DNA of 16,131 bases from Nitrososphaerota archaeon (GTDB lineage: Archaea; Thermoproteota; Nitrososphaeria; Nitrososphaerales; Gagatemarchaeaceae): contig VBPP01000004.1 of the NCBI GenBank assembly GCA_005877365.1, positions 1 through 16,131 of the forward strand. Direction: 5' to 3'. The notes beneath the pieces were generated by a model. It saw nothing but the letters and a program-made list of their open reading frames with translations, was not told the DNA's origin and did not search any database. This document shows, piece after piece, positions 1 to 5,979 of the stretch (its first letter is position 1; every line of letters begins with the position of its first letter). Both the position numbers and the translations under genes were made by a program.

Positions 1-150
1 AGCGCTTCCATTCCCTAACTCGGATTTTCCCCAATTGCCCTGTCGCCTCCGTCCATCACTTTGGTAGCTGGGTCGAGCTGTTCCCCTCGAATTGCACTGC
101 CTCCTTCTTGATGGTGCGAGGCGAATGGGCCTCCCATAGCGGTAGGCGCT

Positions 151-164
151 GAAACGGATTTATT
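151..164 (+). promoter_or_regulatory. TATA/BRE-like promoter of the DUF2182 gene
   Basis: The purine-rich GAAACGG (151-157, BRE-like) is followed by ATTTATT (158-164). The box is centred about 28 nt before the TTG at 189, the spacing expected for a leaderless archaeal transcript. This supports the TTG as the true start. The rest of 1-188 shows no convincing gene. Confidence 0.5.
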
Positions 165-188
165 CACAAGCTTCCGAAGCGAAGGTCG

Positions 189-1049
189 TTGGCTTCTGCG
201 CAGGAAGGAGGTGCTGGTCTATCGGACGCAAGCGGCGGTGGGGACCGAGGAACGAGCATCTTGACCGCTGGGGTCATGCTTTCATCTGCGGGTCTGGCCT
301 GGATTGTGTCTTTCACTTTCATGAGCAGCATGCCGGGTGGCGCCATCGGGACCCAATCGAATGGAGCCATGCTTCCGATAATGACTATGGCGATGATGTT
401 CAGCTCGTTCGATCAAGGTCGGCTCTTTTCCTTTCTCTTGATCTGGATCGTCGGAATGGTCGCGATGATGTTTCCAGCCATGGTTCCAGTGTTACTCACC
501 TACAATCGCTTGAAGGCTAACTTCGAACTGAATCGACCGTCGACACGGGTCCTTGGTTTCATACTGTTTCTGGGCGGGTATTTGTTTCTCTATGCAATTC
601 TCGGTCTAGCTGCTTTCACAGCGCTCTACTCGGCATTCCAGATAGCCGGCGTACTGCCTTCGCTCGCCGGTTACACACTCCTCGCCGCATCGGGAGTCCT
701 CATTGGGACCGGGATCTGGCAATTAACACCTCTGAAGGACAGGTGCTTGGCCCAGTGTGTCTCGCCTTTCGGGTTCTTTCTCATGCACGCGAGGAAGGGG
801 CTGATCGGTGCTTTCAGAATGGGCGCCAAACACGGTTACTACTGCGTTGGATGTTGCTACATGTACATGTTGGTGATGGTTGGTGTCGCGGCCATGAGCA
901 TCCCTTCCATGATTCTTCTTGCAACTCTATTAACCATCGAGAAAGCCATAGCGAGAGGTGCGAGATTGTTCAGGTGGGCATCCGCCGCACTATTCGTCGC
1001 TCTGGGTGTTGCTCTAGTCCTTTCTCCTCAGTTCTTTGGTTTCGCCTAG
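189..1049 (+). CDS. DUF2182 predicted metal-binding integral membrane protein
   Basis: A 286-residue membrane protein of the DUF2182 family (annotated as a predicted metal-binding membrane protein); no reaction is established. About six hydrophobic segments are visible, near residues 27-45, 80-108, 120-150, 158-178, 217-247 and 263-283. The family signatures are present: a Met-rich W-x3-M-x2-MMFPAM stretch (86-99), TPLKDRCLAQC (180-190), and a GYYCVGCC block (216-223) followed by an EK pair (251-252). The paired cysteines and the methionines are plausible metal ligands, but that is inference. The TTG start is chosen because a TATA-like box lies about 28 nt upstream; an internal ATG at 276 is the alternative and would trim a polar N-terminus. 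The gene converges on a DUF1326 gene at 1358-1981, a family often found beside DUF2182 genes, which suggests a shared metal-related role. Confidence 0.88.
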   Translation: MASAQEGGAGLSDASGGGDRGTSILTAGVMLSSAGLAWIVSFTFMSSMPGGAIGTQSNGAMLPIMTMAMMFSSFDQGRLFSFLLIWIVGMVAMMFPAMVPVLLTYNRLKANFELNRPSTRVLGFILFLGGYLFLYAILGLAAFTALYSAFQIAGVLPSLAGYTLLAASGVLIGTGIWQLTPLKDRCLAQCVSPFGFFLMHARKGLIGAFRMGAKHGYYCVGCCYMYMLVMVGVAAMSIPSMILLATLLTIEKAIARGARLFRWASAALFVALGVALVLSPQFFGFA

Positions 1050-1357
1050 CGGCGGATGATCTTTCGCGTTTGAAGTCAGGTACCTCGCCTGAATCCATGC
1101 AGAGCTGGACTCACAGCCAGTTCATGTTACGTCACAAGAAGCGGTAAAGACTCAAGAACTCCATCAGAGGTGGCCGATTCATATCATTGTGAGTTCCTCT
1201 CTCCTGGTCTCTCCACAAGTTGGTGGCAGCCACCGCTGTGAACCCACTCCGCCACCCTCACGCGAGCTGACCCGAATGGTTGGGCTGGGCGAGCAGCGAG
1301 AGTCTACCGAAATGGATCCATCGAGAATAGTAGCAGTAGCGGCAGGGGGAAGACCTG
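1050..1357. other. Convergent intergenic gap with one short hairpin
   Basis: These 308 nt separate the 3' ends of the DUF2182 and DUF1326 genes. Reading frames here lack a credible start or family resemblance. The only structure seen is a perfect inverted repeat at 1222-1234 (GGTGGC-A-GCCACC), usable as a 5-bp stem with a 3-nt loop. No T-tract follows, so it is not a clear terminator. Confidence 0.5.
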
Positions 1358-1981
1358 CTAAGGGCCAGAGATATCCATCGGGCCGAACTTGCTGTTTCGA
1401 CTCGACCAGACGAACTCGAAACTGAAGAGTTTGATCCTGCTCATGAAAGTCTGGCCCATCGTGATGGGCATGCCGATTCCACCTTCAGCGACTGGCGCGT
1501 TGATGACCTTCACCTCCCCGCCCTTGGGTACGTCTAGGCCCCTATAGACGCCCGATTTGGTCTGGGTATTCTCAGCAATCTTTATTCCCCATCTCTGTCT
1601 GTCGTGCCGCCACACGATTGGTGCGTACTCGATTCCCACTACCTTGGCTATGAGCGGGCGTAGCATGCCGAACCTTCCTCCCGCCTCTCCCATGAAGATT
1701 TTCCTGAGCGCCTCCCGCTGCTCGCTGTTGGCTTTCTCGTCGAAGACGTATCCAACTACCCAGTGACCGGCTAAAAGGCGGCCCTGCCCATATTTCCCCA
1801 CCGAGACCATGTTCAGGTTGTTTAAGGAGAGTTCTCCGAAATTCCCCTTCTCGATGTGATAGGCAAGCAGCCCTTGGCAGTACCCCAGGGTCGGTAACTG
1901 GTCGAAGGTGCAGGGGCATCCGATGTCACAGCTGCAAGAATCTTGCCATTCCCCGCGTATGCGCCATCTGGGGGCTTTCAT
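1358..1981 (-). CDS. DUF1326 family cysteine-rich protein
   Basis: A 207-residue soluble protein of the DUF1326 family, of unknown biochemical function. The N-terminal signature is clear: G-x-W at 10-12, then SCSCDIGCPC (15-24) giving C16, C18, C22 and C24, followed by P30-T31-L-G33-Y-C35. Two C-x-C pairs plus a fifth cysteine suggest metal binding or redox chemistry; this is inference from the residues. No signal peptide or membrane segment is evident. The ATG at 1981 has a TATA-like box at 2011-2018 about 33 nt upstream, implying a leader of a few nucleotides. A 13-nt inverted repeat lies between box and start. The gene converges with the DUF2182 membrane protein gene across a 308-nt gap, so the pair would be separately transcribed, unlike tandem arrangements. 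Confidence 0.87.
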   Translation of the reverse strand: MKAPRWRIRGEWQDSCSCDIGCPCTFDQLPTLGYCQGLLAYHIEKGNFGELSLNNLNMVSVGKYGQGRLLAGHWVVGYVFDEKANSEQREALRKIFMGEAGGRFGMLRPLIAKVVGIEYAPIVWRHDRQRWGIKIAENTQTKSGVYRGLDVPKGGEVKVINAPVAEGGIGMPITMGQTFMSRIKLFSFEFVWSSRNSKFGPMDISGP

Positions 1982-1989
1982 CGTGAGTG

Positions 1990-2002
1990 GGATAGGCTAT
2001 CC
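1990..2002. repeat. Perfect inverted repeat between promoter and start of the DUF1326 gene
   Basis: GGATAG-G-CTATCC is a perfect 6+1+6 palindrome lying 9 nt upstream of the DUF1326 start (ATG at 1981) and downstream of its TATA-like box. This is a position where a dimeric repressor would block initiation. An operator role is inference. Confidence 0.4.
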
Positions 2003-2010
2003 GTTGTCGC

Positions 2011-2018
2011 CTAATAAG
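2011..2018 (-). promoter_or_regulatory. TATA-like box of the DUF1326 gene
   Basis: CTTATTAG on the minus strand, centred about 33 nt before the ATG at 1981. Transcription would start about 7 nt ahead of the start codon, within the adjacent palindrome. Confidence 0.4.
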
Positions 2019-2298
2019 CGCACTCTCGCAGGGCTTCAACTCCAACTTCCCCGTTGTTCCTCGGAGGGCGACTTGCGTGAACGTGAGTTAGCGAGGATGA
2101 CACAGCCGCACCTTGGACGAGCTTTACTGGAAGCGGAGCTCCTTTAGGTAGTTACCGAAACAGACACCCCCTTTGACTGGGGCTTTGAGGCTTTGAGTCA
2201 TCCTCTCATGATATGCGCAACCCTTCAGGACGGAACCCGCACGGTATACACTCAAGAAGTGAAGATCAGACACCCGCCTCGAACATTGGATCCGTGGA

Positions 2299-2312
2299 GT
2301 CCGAACTCGGAC
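2299..2312. repeat. 14-nt inverted repeat GTCCGA-AC-TCGGAC
   Basis: A perfect 6+2+6 inverted repeat about 60 nt beyond the stop of the minus-strand luciferase-like gene. It could be part of a transcript end or a protein-binding site. The 2-nt centre is too tight for a full hairpin and no T-run follows. Confidence 0.3.
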
Positions 2313-2370
2313 GTTCGTTCACACCGCAGCCCTTCAATAATCGACCTTGCGGGGATGAACACGTCTGTCG

Positions 2371-3312
2371 TCAGCGTAGCTGCCGAATAACTTCGTGGGA
2401 AAAAATCTGTAGCTGTCCGTAGATATTTTCGTTCCTAAAAGCCGGGATGAAGTACGTGACCCCCGCGTCGAGGTAAGTTCTCAGCTCGCGCGCGACCTCC
2501 TCACTTCTCCCCGTTATTGCTGCTGTTGTCCGTTTGGCTTCATCCCTCCCTAACCTCCTTCGCTCCTTTGCTCGTCCCCGACCCGCTTCAATATCGACGA
2601 AGCCATACCATGCCTTCGTAATGGTCGTCCAATCCCTCCCCGCCTCGTCGCATTCTACCCTCAGCCTCTTCAGCGACTCCATGTAGCGCCCTCTTTCGCA
2701 GAGGCCGTAAATCCAGCCGTCCGCCTCTCTGGCTGCAATCCCGAGGGTCTCGTCAGCGCTTCCTCCAATCCACAACGTGGGTCGCGGCTTCTGAACCGGT
2801 TTCGGCCAGCACAATGCCCGGTGTAAGCTGTAGTGCTTGCCTCGGAATGAAGGATCCTGCTTTGTCCACAGCATCTTCATCACTTTGACAGCTTCTGCTA
2901 GCATCTTCCTCCTCGTTGACGCGCTGGGGAAGGCAATTCCGTAAGACGTACACTCTTCCCTGTTCCATCCCGCGCTCAATCCCAATTCGAGACGCCCGTC
3001 GCTAATCGCGTCCAGAGTCGATGCCATCTTCGCAACGAGGGAGGGCTGGCGGTAGAGGTTCACAAGCACGCAGCCTATTCTTATTTTCTTGGTGAACGAG
3101 GCGAGCGCCGAGAGAGTGGTCCAGGACTCGAGGAACGAGGCATTCGGTATGGCCTTCTGACCTCTGAACCACTTATGTAGCCAAGGAGAGAAGTTATCCT
3201 TGAGCCACACCGATTCGAGACCAAGCCGCTCGCACTGCCGAGCAATCTTCAGTATCTCTTCGAATGTCAGCCCATCCTGGAAGATGTAGCACCCGAATTT
3301 CGCGCCCGCCAT
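2371..3312 (-). CDS. Luciferase-like (LLM class) flavin/F420-dependent oxidoreductase
   Basis: A 313-residue enzyme of the bacterial-luciferase-like TIM-barrel superfamily, which uses FMN or coenzyme F420. Visible hallmarks are the segment TKKIRIGCVLVNLYRQPSLV (74-93), SDGRLELGLSAGWNREE (104-120), an LW in the helix near 148-149, and PKPVQKPRPTLWIGG (170-184). Length is normal for F420-type members (about 280-340). I cannot tell from sequence whether it is a monooxygenase, as RutA or alkanesulfonate-type enzymes are, or an F420-dependent dehydrogenase/reductase. The archaeal context favours F420. The ATG at 3312 begins a proper first beta-strand (AKFGCYIF). A TATA-like AAATAGG lies about 35 nt upstream. 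It is a distant paralogue of the gene at 11285-12274. Confidence 0.88.
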   Translation of the reverse strand: MAGAKFGCYIFQDGLTFEEILKIARQCERLGLESVWLKDNFSPWLHKWFRGQKAIPNASFLESWTTLSALASFTKKIRIGCVLVNLYRQPSLVAKMASTLDAISDGRLELGLSAGWNREECTSYGIAFPSASTRRKMLAEAVKVMKMLWTKQDPSFRGKHYSLHRALCWPKPVQKPRPTLWIGGSADETLGIAAREADGWIYGLCERGRYMESLKRLRVECDEAGRDWTTITKAWYGFVDIEAGRGRAKERRRLGRDEAKRTTAAITGRSEEVARELRTYLDAGVTYFIPAFRNENIYGQLQIFSHEVIRQLR

Positions 3313-3613
3313 GGATTTGTCGAGGCACGCTTTCTTCGGAGACCCTATTTCTCCCTACTGCGGTAGGCTCCCGCGGTCAAATTGCGAGGACTACCGGTTT
3401 CATTGTGAAGACGCCAAATTAAGAACTACCGAAGGTTCGGATGTAAGGGAAGCAAATTATGCTCGCCTCAATGAAACGCTAAGTGAAGTGCCTTCTGCCC
3501 TGCGCGAGCAAGCCATCGTGGTCAAAAACGGGGCTTACCTGACCACATGCAGAAACTCTAATCCAAAAGGGCAATAAACTCCCCGCCGAACCGGTAGCTC
3601 CCGGTCAATCATC
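3313..3613. other. Divergent gap with a doubtful 88-codon frame (3311-3577, plus)
   Basis: The gap holds the minus-strand promoter of the luciferase-like gene. An open plus-strand frame at 3311-3577 begins within the start region of that gene. Its first half looks random. Its second half, from about residue 44, reads like a small helical protein with the stretch REQAIVVKNGAYL, so a gene remnant is possible. No start codon with a promoter sits ahead of that half; a TATA-like AAATTAAGA occurs at 3417-3425, but the frame lacks ATG/GTG/TTG at the expected distance. I do not call a gene. GCAATAAACT (3571-3580) is a weak promoter candidate for the next gene. Confidence 0.3.
3344..3350 (-). promoter_or_regulatory. 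TATA-like box of the first luciferase-like gene
   Basis: AAATAGG on the minus strand (preceded by GAG), centred about 35 nt before the ATG at 3312, implying a leader under 10 nt. It is a weaker match than the other boxes in this window. Confidence 0.3.
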
Positions 3614-4303
3614 GTGAAAATCCAGGCTGCTCCGAGACACATAACGTTTGACGTGTTTGCAGCGCTGTTTGACTGGGAGGGCAGTCTTACTCCAGGGGTC
3701 GCCGATCTCCTGAAGGGACAGAAAGGCGTAGATGTCGCTACGTTCCTTCAAGTTTGGAGACGCACACAGTTGGAGTATACCTACGTGACTACGTTACTTG
3801 GGCAGGAGTTCTTGAAATTCGAGACTCTTACTCGCAGAGCGCTGGAGTACACGCTCAAATTCTTTCACGTGATTTCGAACGAAGACAGGGTGAAAGGATT
3901 GGTGGATGGCTGGAGCATGCTGAACGCTTTTCCAGATGTTCGTGAGGGACTGCTTCAACTGAAAAACAGGTACGTCATCGGGCTGTTATCAAATGGCGAT
4001 CAGGCGATGCTCAGTAGGCTCGCGAACAGACTGGGTGTCGAGTTTCACACCATAGTTTCTGCTGAGAGGGCGGGAGCATACAAGCCCCATCCTAGGATAT
4101 ACCGCGAAGCGGTGAAACTTATGGGAAATGATCCATCCCAAATTCTGCACGTGGCGGGGTCCGGCCGCGATGCTATCGGAGCCAAGGCCGTGGGCATGAA
4201 GGCCGCTTGGATAAACAGGAAAGGTCTCCCCATGGACTGGGATATTCCCCTCGATTTGGAGGTGAAGAGCTTTCGGGAACTAACTTCCGCTCTCCAACAG
4301 TAA
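3614..4303 (+). CDS. Haloacid dehalogenase type II-like HAD hydrolase
   Basis: A 229-residue HAD-superfamily hydrolase closest to (S)-2-haloacid dehalogenase-type enzymes. Motif I is ITFDVFAALFDWEGS (10-24) with the expected nucleophile Asp13. The cap contains VWRRTQLEY (47-55), matching the substrate-binding Arg/Gln/Leu/Glu/Tyr segment of L-2-haloacid dehalogenases. Motif II is LLSNGD (Ser126), motif III is AYKPHPRIY (Lys157), and motif IV is HVAGSGRDAIGA (Asp186). The residue four after the nucleophile is Ala17 where this family normally has Gly-Thr, so the specificity or activity could differ from true dehalogenases; a phosphatase role is the alternative. The GTG start has only a weak upstream AT box about 39 nt away. 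The gene ends 24 nt before the convergent DUF3891 gene. Confidence 0.82.
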   Translation: MKIQAAPRHITFDVFAALFDWEGSLTPGVADLLKGQKGVDVATFLQVWRRTQLEYTYVTTLLGQEFLKFETLTRRALEYTLKFFHVISNEDRVKGLVDGWSMLNAFPDVREGLLQLKNRYVIGLLSNGDQAMLSRLANRLGVEFHTIVSAERAGAYKPHPRIYREAVKLMGNDPSQILHVAGSGRDAIGAKAVGMKAAWINRKGLPMDWDIPLDLEVKSFRELTSALQQ

Positions 4304-4327
4304 GATGATCAACGGAGTGTGGCAACC

Positions 4328-5134
4328 TCACGTGAGCTTGAACTTGAGTTCGACCCTCTCTCCCCTGTAGTAGGACTCCCTGTACTCTTCATCAGTTTCA
4401 TATTTTTTCATGGGAACCAAGCATCCAGTGACTGAGACCTCAAACTGGCTTTGGTTGAAAGGATAGGGTGATAATCTGACTGAACCGTCGCTCTCAGGAG
4501 CTAGATTCACACTAGTCTCTTCACCCTTTCGATAGCCCGTGGGAACATGCTGTACCCCATACGGAGTTAGTCCTTTCCAGCATAAATGTAGTGATATACG
4601 ATCAAAAGCTTGGAGGAGACAATAATTTGCCCAGACCTGGTCATCACTCACTAGATTCTTGTATCTGGAATCGGCCACAAGTCTTTTCATGAGTCTTTTT
4701 CGGAGGCGTTCACTCTCCCGCACCAATCTGTTCACGGCAACTTTTTCCTCTCTGCCGACTGGCACGCGCTTCATCGCGAGGTCAGTCCGGTGTCTTTTGT
4801 TGTACAGACCTCGACCGTGCATGTTGACCATCAACCCTTCGTAAGGGTCCTCTTCTGCTGCAAGAGTCATTCCCCGCCAGTAGAGTTTCGCGTGCTCTAC
4901 GTATGATAGTGTCGCGAAGGTATAGGGGAGTCCTGTCTTAGGATCTATCGTGGGGCGGTTATCCCACTCGCGCCAGCCGTTATCATGCTCGTTTGCGGCG
5001 CGTATCATCGGCAGCAATGGTTCTAGCTCATGGAATCCCTCGTTTCCCCAATGAGCTGCGAGTTGGCCTGCCAATTCGGCGTGATGGGGCTGGGTCACCA
5101 CCAAGAGTTGGCCGTCGTACTCCCTGGTAATCAT
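4328..5134 (-). CDS. DUF3891 family protein
   Basis: A 268-residue soluble protein of the DUF3891 family; function unknown. Conserved features seen are QPHHAELAGQLAAHWG (15-30), AANEHDNGWREWD (46-58) and a later MHGRGLY (105-111). The spaced His17/His18, His50-Asp51 and His106 look like a metal centre resembling HD-domain helices, which would suggest a metal-dependent hydrolase; this is inference, as no activity is established for the family. The C-terminal third (about residues 190-268) is rich in beta-strand patterns and less conserved to my eye. The start is well supported: a CTATATT box lies about 26 nt before the ATG, giving a leaderless transcript. It is transcribed divergently from the isochorismatase-like gene, with 161 nt between the starts. 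Confidence 0.85.
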   Translation of the reverse strand: MITREYDGQLLVVTQPHHAELAGQLAAHWGNEGFHELEPLLPMIRAANEHDNGWREWDNRPTIDPKTGLPYTFATLSYVEHAKLYWRGMTLAAEEDPYEGLMVNMHGRGLYNKRHRTDLAMKRVPVGREEKVAVNRLVRESERLRKRLMKRLVADSRYKNLVSDDQVWANYCLLQAFDRISLHLCWKGLTPYGVQHVPTGYRKGEETSVNLAPESDGSVRLSPYPFNQSQFEVSVTGCLVPMKKYETDEEYRESYYRGERVELKFKLT

Positions 5135-5155
5135 GGTCTCTAGCTGGGTAGAGCT

Positions 5156-5172
5156 GGAATATAGGGCTAGCC
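5156..5172 (-). promoter_or_regulatory. TATA box plus adjoining GGCTAGCC palindrome, DUF3891 gene
   Basis: On the minus strand, CCTATATTCC is centred about 26 nt before the ATG at 5134, a classic leaderless geometry. Directly upstream, at the BRE position, is the 8-nt palindrome GGCTAGCC (5165-5172), which could be a regulator contact. Confidence 0.5.
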
Positions 5173-5260
5173 ATCAAAAGGTTCCTGGCCTTCATCGCGT
5201 TTAGACACTTTTCAGAGTGGTTTCACTCGCTACCTCTCAGGCCGCTTAGGGCGTTCGAGA

Positions 5261-5272
5261 AAATCTTAAGAA
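5261..5272 (+). promoter_or_regulatory. TATA-like box of the isochorismatase-family gene
   Basis: AAATCTTAAGAA preceded by CGAG, centred about 30 nt before the GTG at 5296. This supports a leaderless transcript and the chosen GTG start. Confidence 0.45.
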
Positions 5273-5295
5273 ACCCTCCATGGGACCACGACCTA

Positions 5296-5979
5296 GTGTC
5301 CACAGTTACCAGAGAGGCCCTGGACGTACTGAAGGAAGACGCGGCGAAACTGTACGCCAGACGGGGTTTTCAGACTAGGATAGGCTTCGGGAGGAGACCC
5401 GCGGTCGTTGTCATAGATTTGGCTATGGGATGGACTGACCCCAGGTATCCGCTGGGAGCAAACCTCGACGCGGTCGTTCAGAACACAAAGGAAGTACTGG
5501 GAGTGGCCAGGGCAAAGGGTATCCCCAGGGTTTTCACTACGATGGCTTACGATCCAAACTTGAGGGAGGCCGACTTGTTTCTGAAGAAGATACCAGCCCT
5601 GAAATCACAGGTGAGCGGGTCAGACGCTGTCAAGATTGATCCCAGGCTGGAGCTCCAACAGGGTGAAATCTACCTGGTGAAGAAGTGGTTGAGCGCCTTC
5701 TTCGGAACCAACCTGAACGGCTACCTGACCAGTCAGGGCGTTGACACAGTGATCATCGCAGGCTGTTCAACGAGTGCGTGCGTCAGGGCCACGGCTACGG
5801 ATGCCATCGGAAGCGGATTCAGACCGATGGTTGTAAGGGAGTGCGTTGGGGACAGGGCCAGCGGACCACACGAGTGGAACCTCTTCGATATCGACGCGAA
5901 GATGGGAGATGTAGTAAGCAAGAAGGAAGTCTTGGAATACTTGAAATCGTTGGTGCCGCTTCAACCCGTGCCTGCTTAG
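5296..5979 (+). CDS. Isochorismatase-family amidohydrolase, N-carbamoylsarcosine-amidase-like
   Basis: A 227-residue cysteine hydrolase of the isochorismatase superfamily. Members cleave C-N bonds in N-carbamoylsarcosine, ureidoacrylate (RutB), nicotinamide and similar amides. The triad is visible: Asp41 in VVVIDLAMGWTDP, Lys129 in LVKKWLSAFFGTNL (the K-x3-SAFFGT motif), and Cys162 in AGCSTSACVRATATDA with the preceding cis-peptide region. The GFGRRPAVVVIDL opening, the ARAKGIP segment and the SAFFGT motif resemble N-carbamoylsarcosine amidohydrolases more than nicotinamidases. The exact substrate cannot be read from sequence. The GTG start sits about 30 nt after a TATA-like box. Its stop codon overlaps the stop codon of the convergent MmgE/PrpD gene (bases 5976-5979 shared). 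Neighbouring carbamoyl and amide hydrolases suggest a nitrogen-scavenging role. Confidence 0.88.
   Translation: MSTVTREALDVLKEDAAKLYARRGFQTRIGFGRRPAVVVIDLAMGWTDPRYPLGANLDAVVQNTKEVLGVARAKGIPRVFTTMAYDPNLREADLFLKKIPALKSQVSGSDAVKIDPRLELQQGEIYLVKKWLSAFFGTNLNGYLTSQGVDTVIIAGCSTSACVRATATDAIGSGFRPMVVRECVGDRASGPHEWNLFDIDAKMGDVVSKKEVLEYLKSLVPLQPVPA

Larger units (their letters stand above)
1982..2370. other. 389-nt gap with no convincing gene
   Basis: This region lies upstream of the DUF1326 gene and downstream of the first luciferase-like gene. Reading frames of 65-79 codons exist but have low-complexity, Ser/Pro/Arg-rich products and no family match I can recognise. Beyond the DUF1326 promoter it contains a tandem 8-mer (GGCTTTGA twice, 2181-2196) and a 14-nt inverted repeat (GTCCGA-AC-TCGGAC, 2299-2312). 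No tRNA fold was found by eye. Confidence 0.5.

Noticed and set aside
743..1147. 134-codon plus-strand frame overlapping the DUF2182 gene
   Set aside because: Out-of-frame shadow with a Cys/His/Arg-rich product; the DUF2182 frame carries all family motifs.
1222..1234. GGTGGC-A-GCCACC as an intrinsic terminator
   Set aside because: No T-tract follows on either strand; only the inverted repeat itself is supported.
2181..2196. Tandem GGCTTTGA repeat
   Set aside because: Two copies of an 8-mer are within chance expectation and are not linked to a feature.
2280..2400. Possible tRNA or box C/D RNA in the 1982-2370 gap
   Set aside because: A TTC-containing stretch and GATGA/CTGA-like bits occur, but no acceptor stem, anticodon arm or paired C/D boxes could be assembled by eye.
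2371..3312. Calling this luciferase-like gene rutA
   Set aside because: The superfamily match is clear, but the sequence looks like the F420-type subgroup and the gene is not adjacent to the RutB-like hydrolase.
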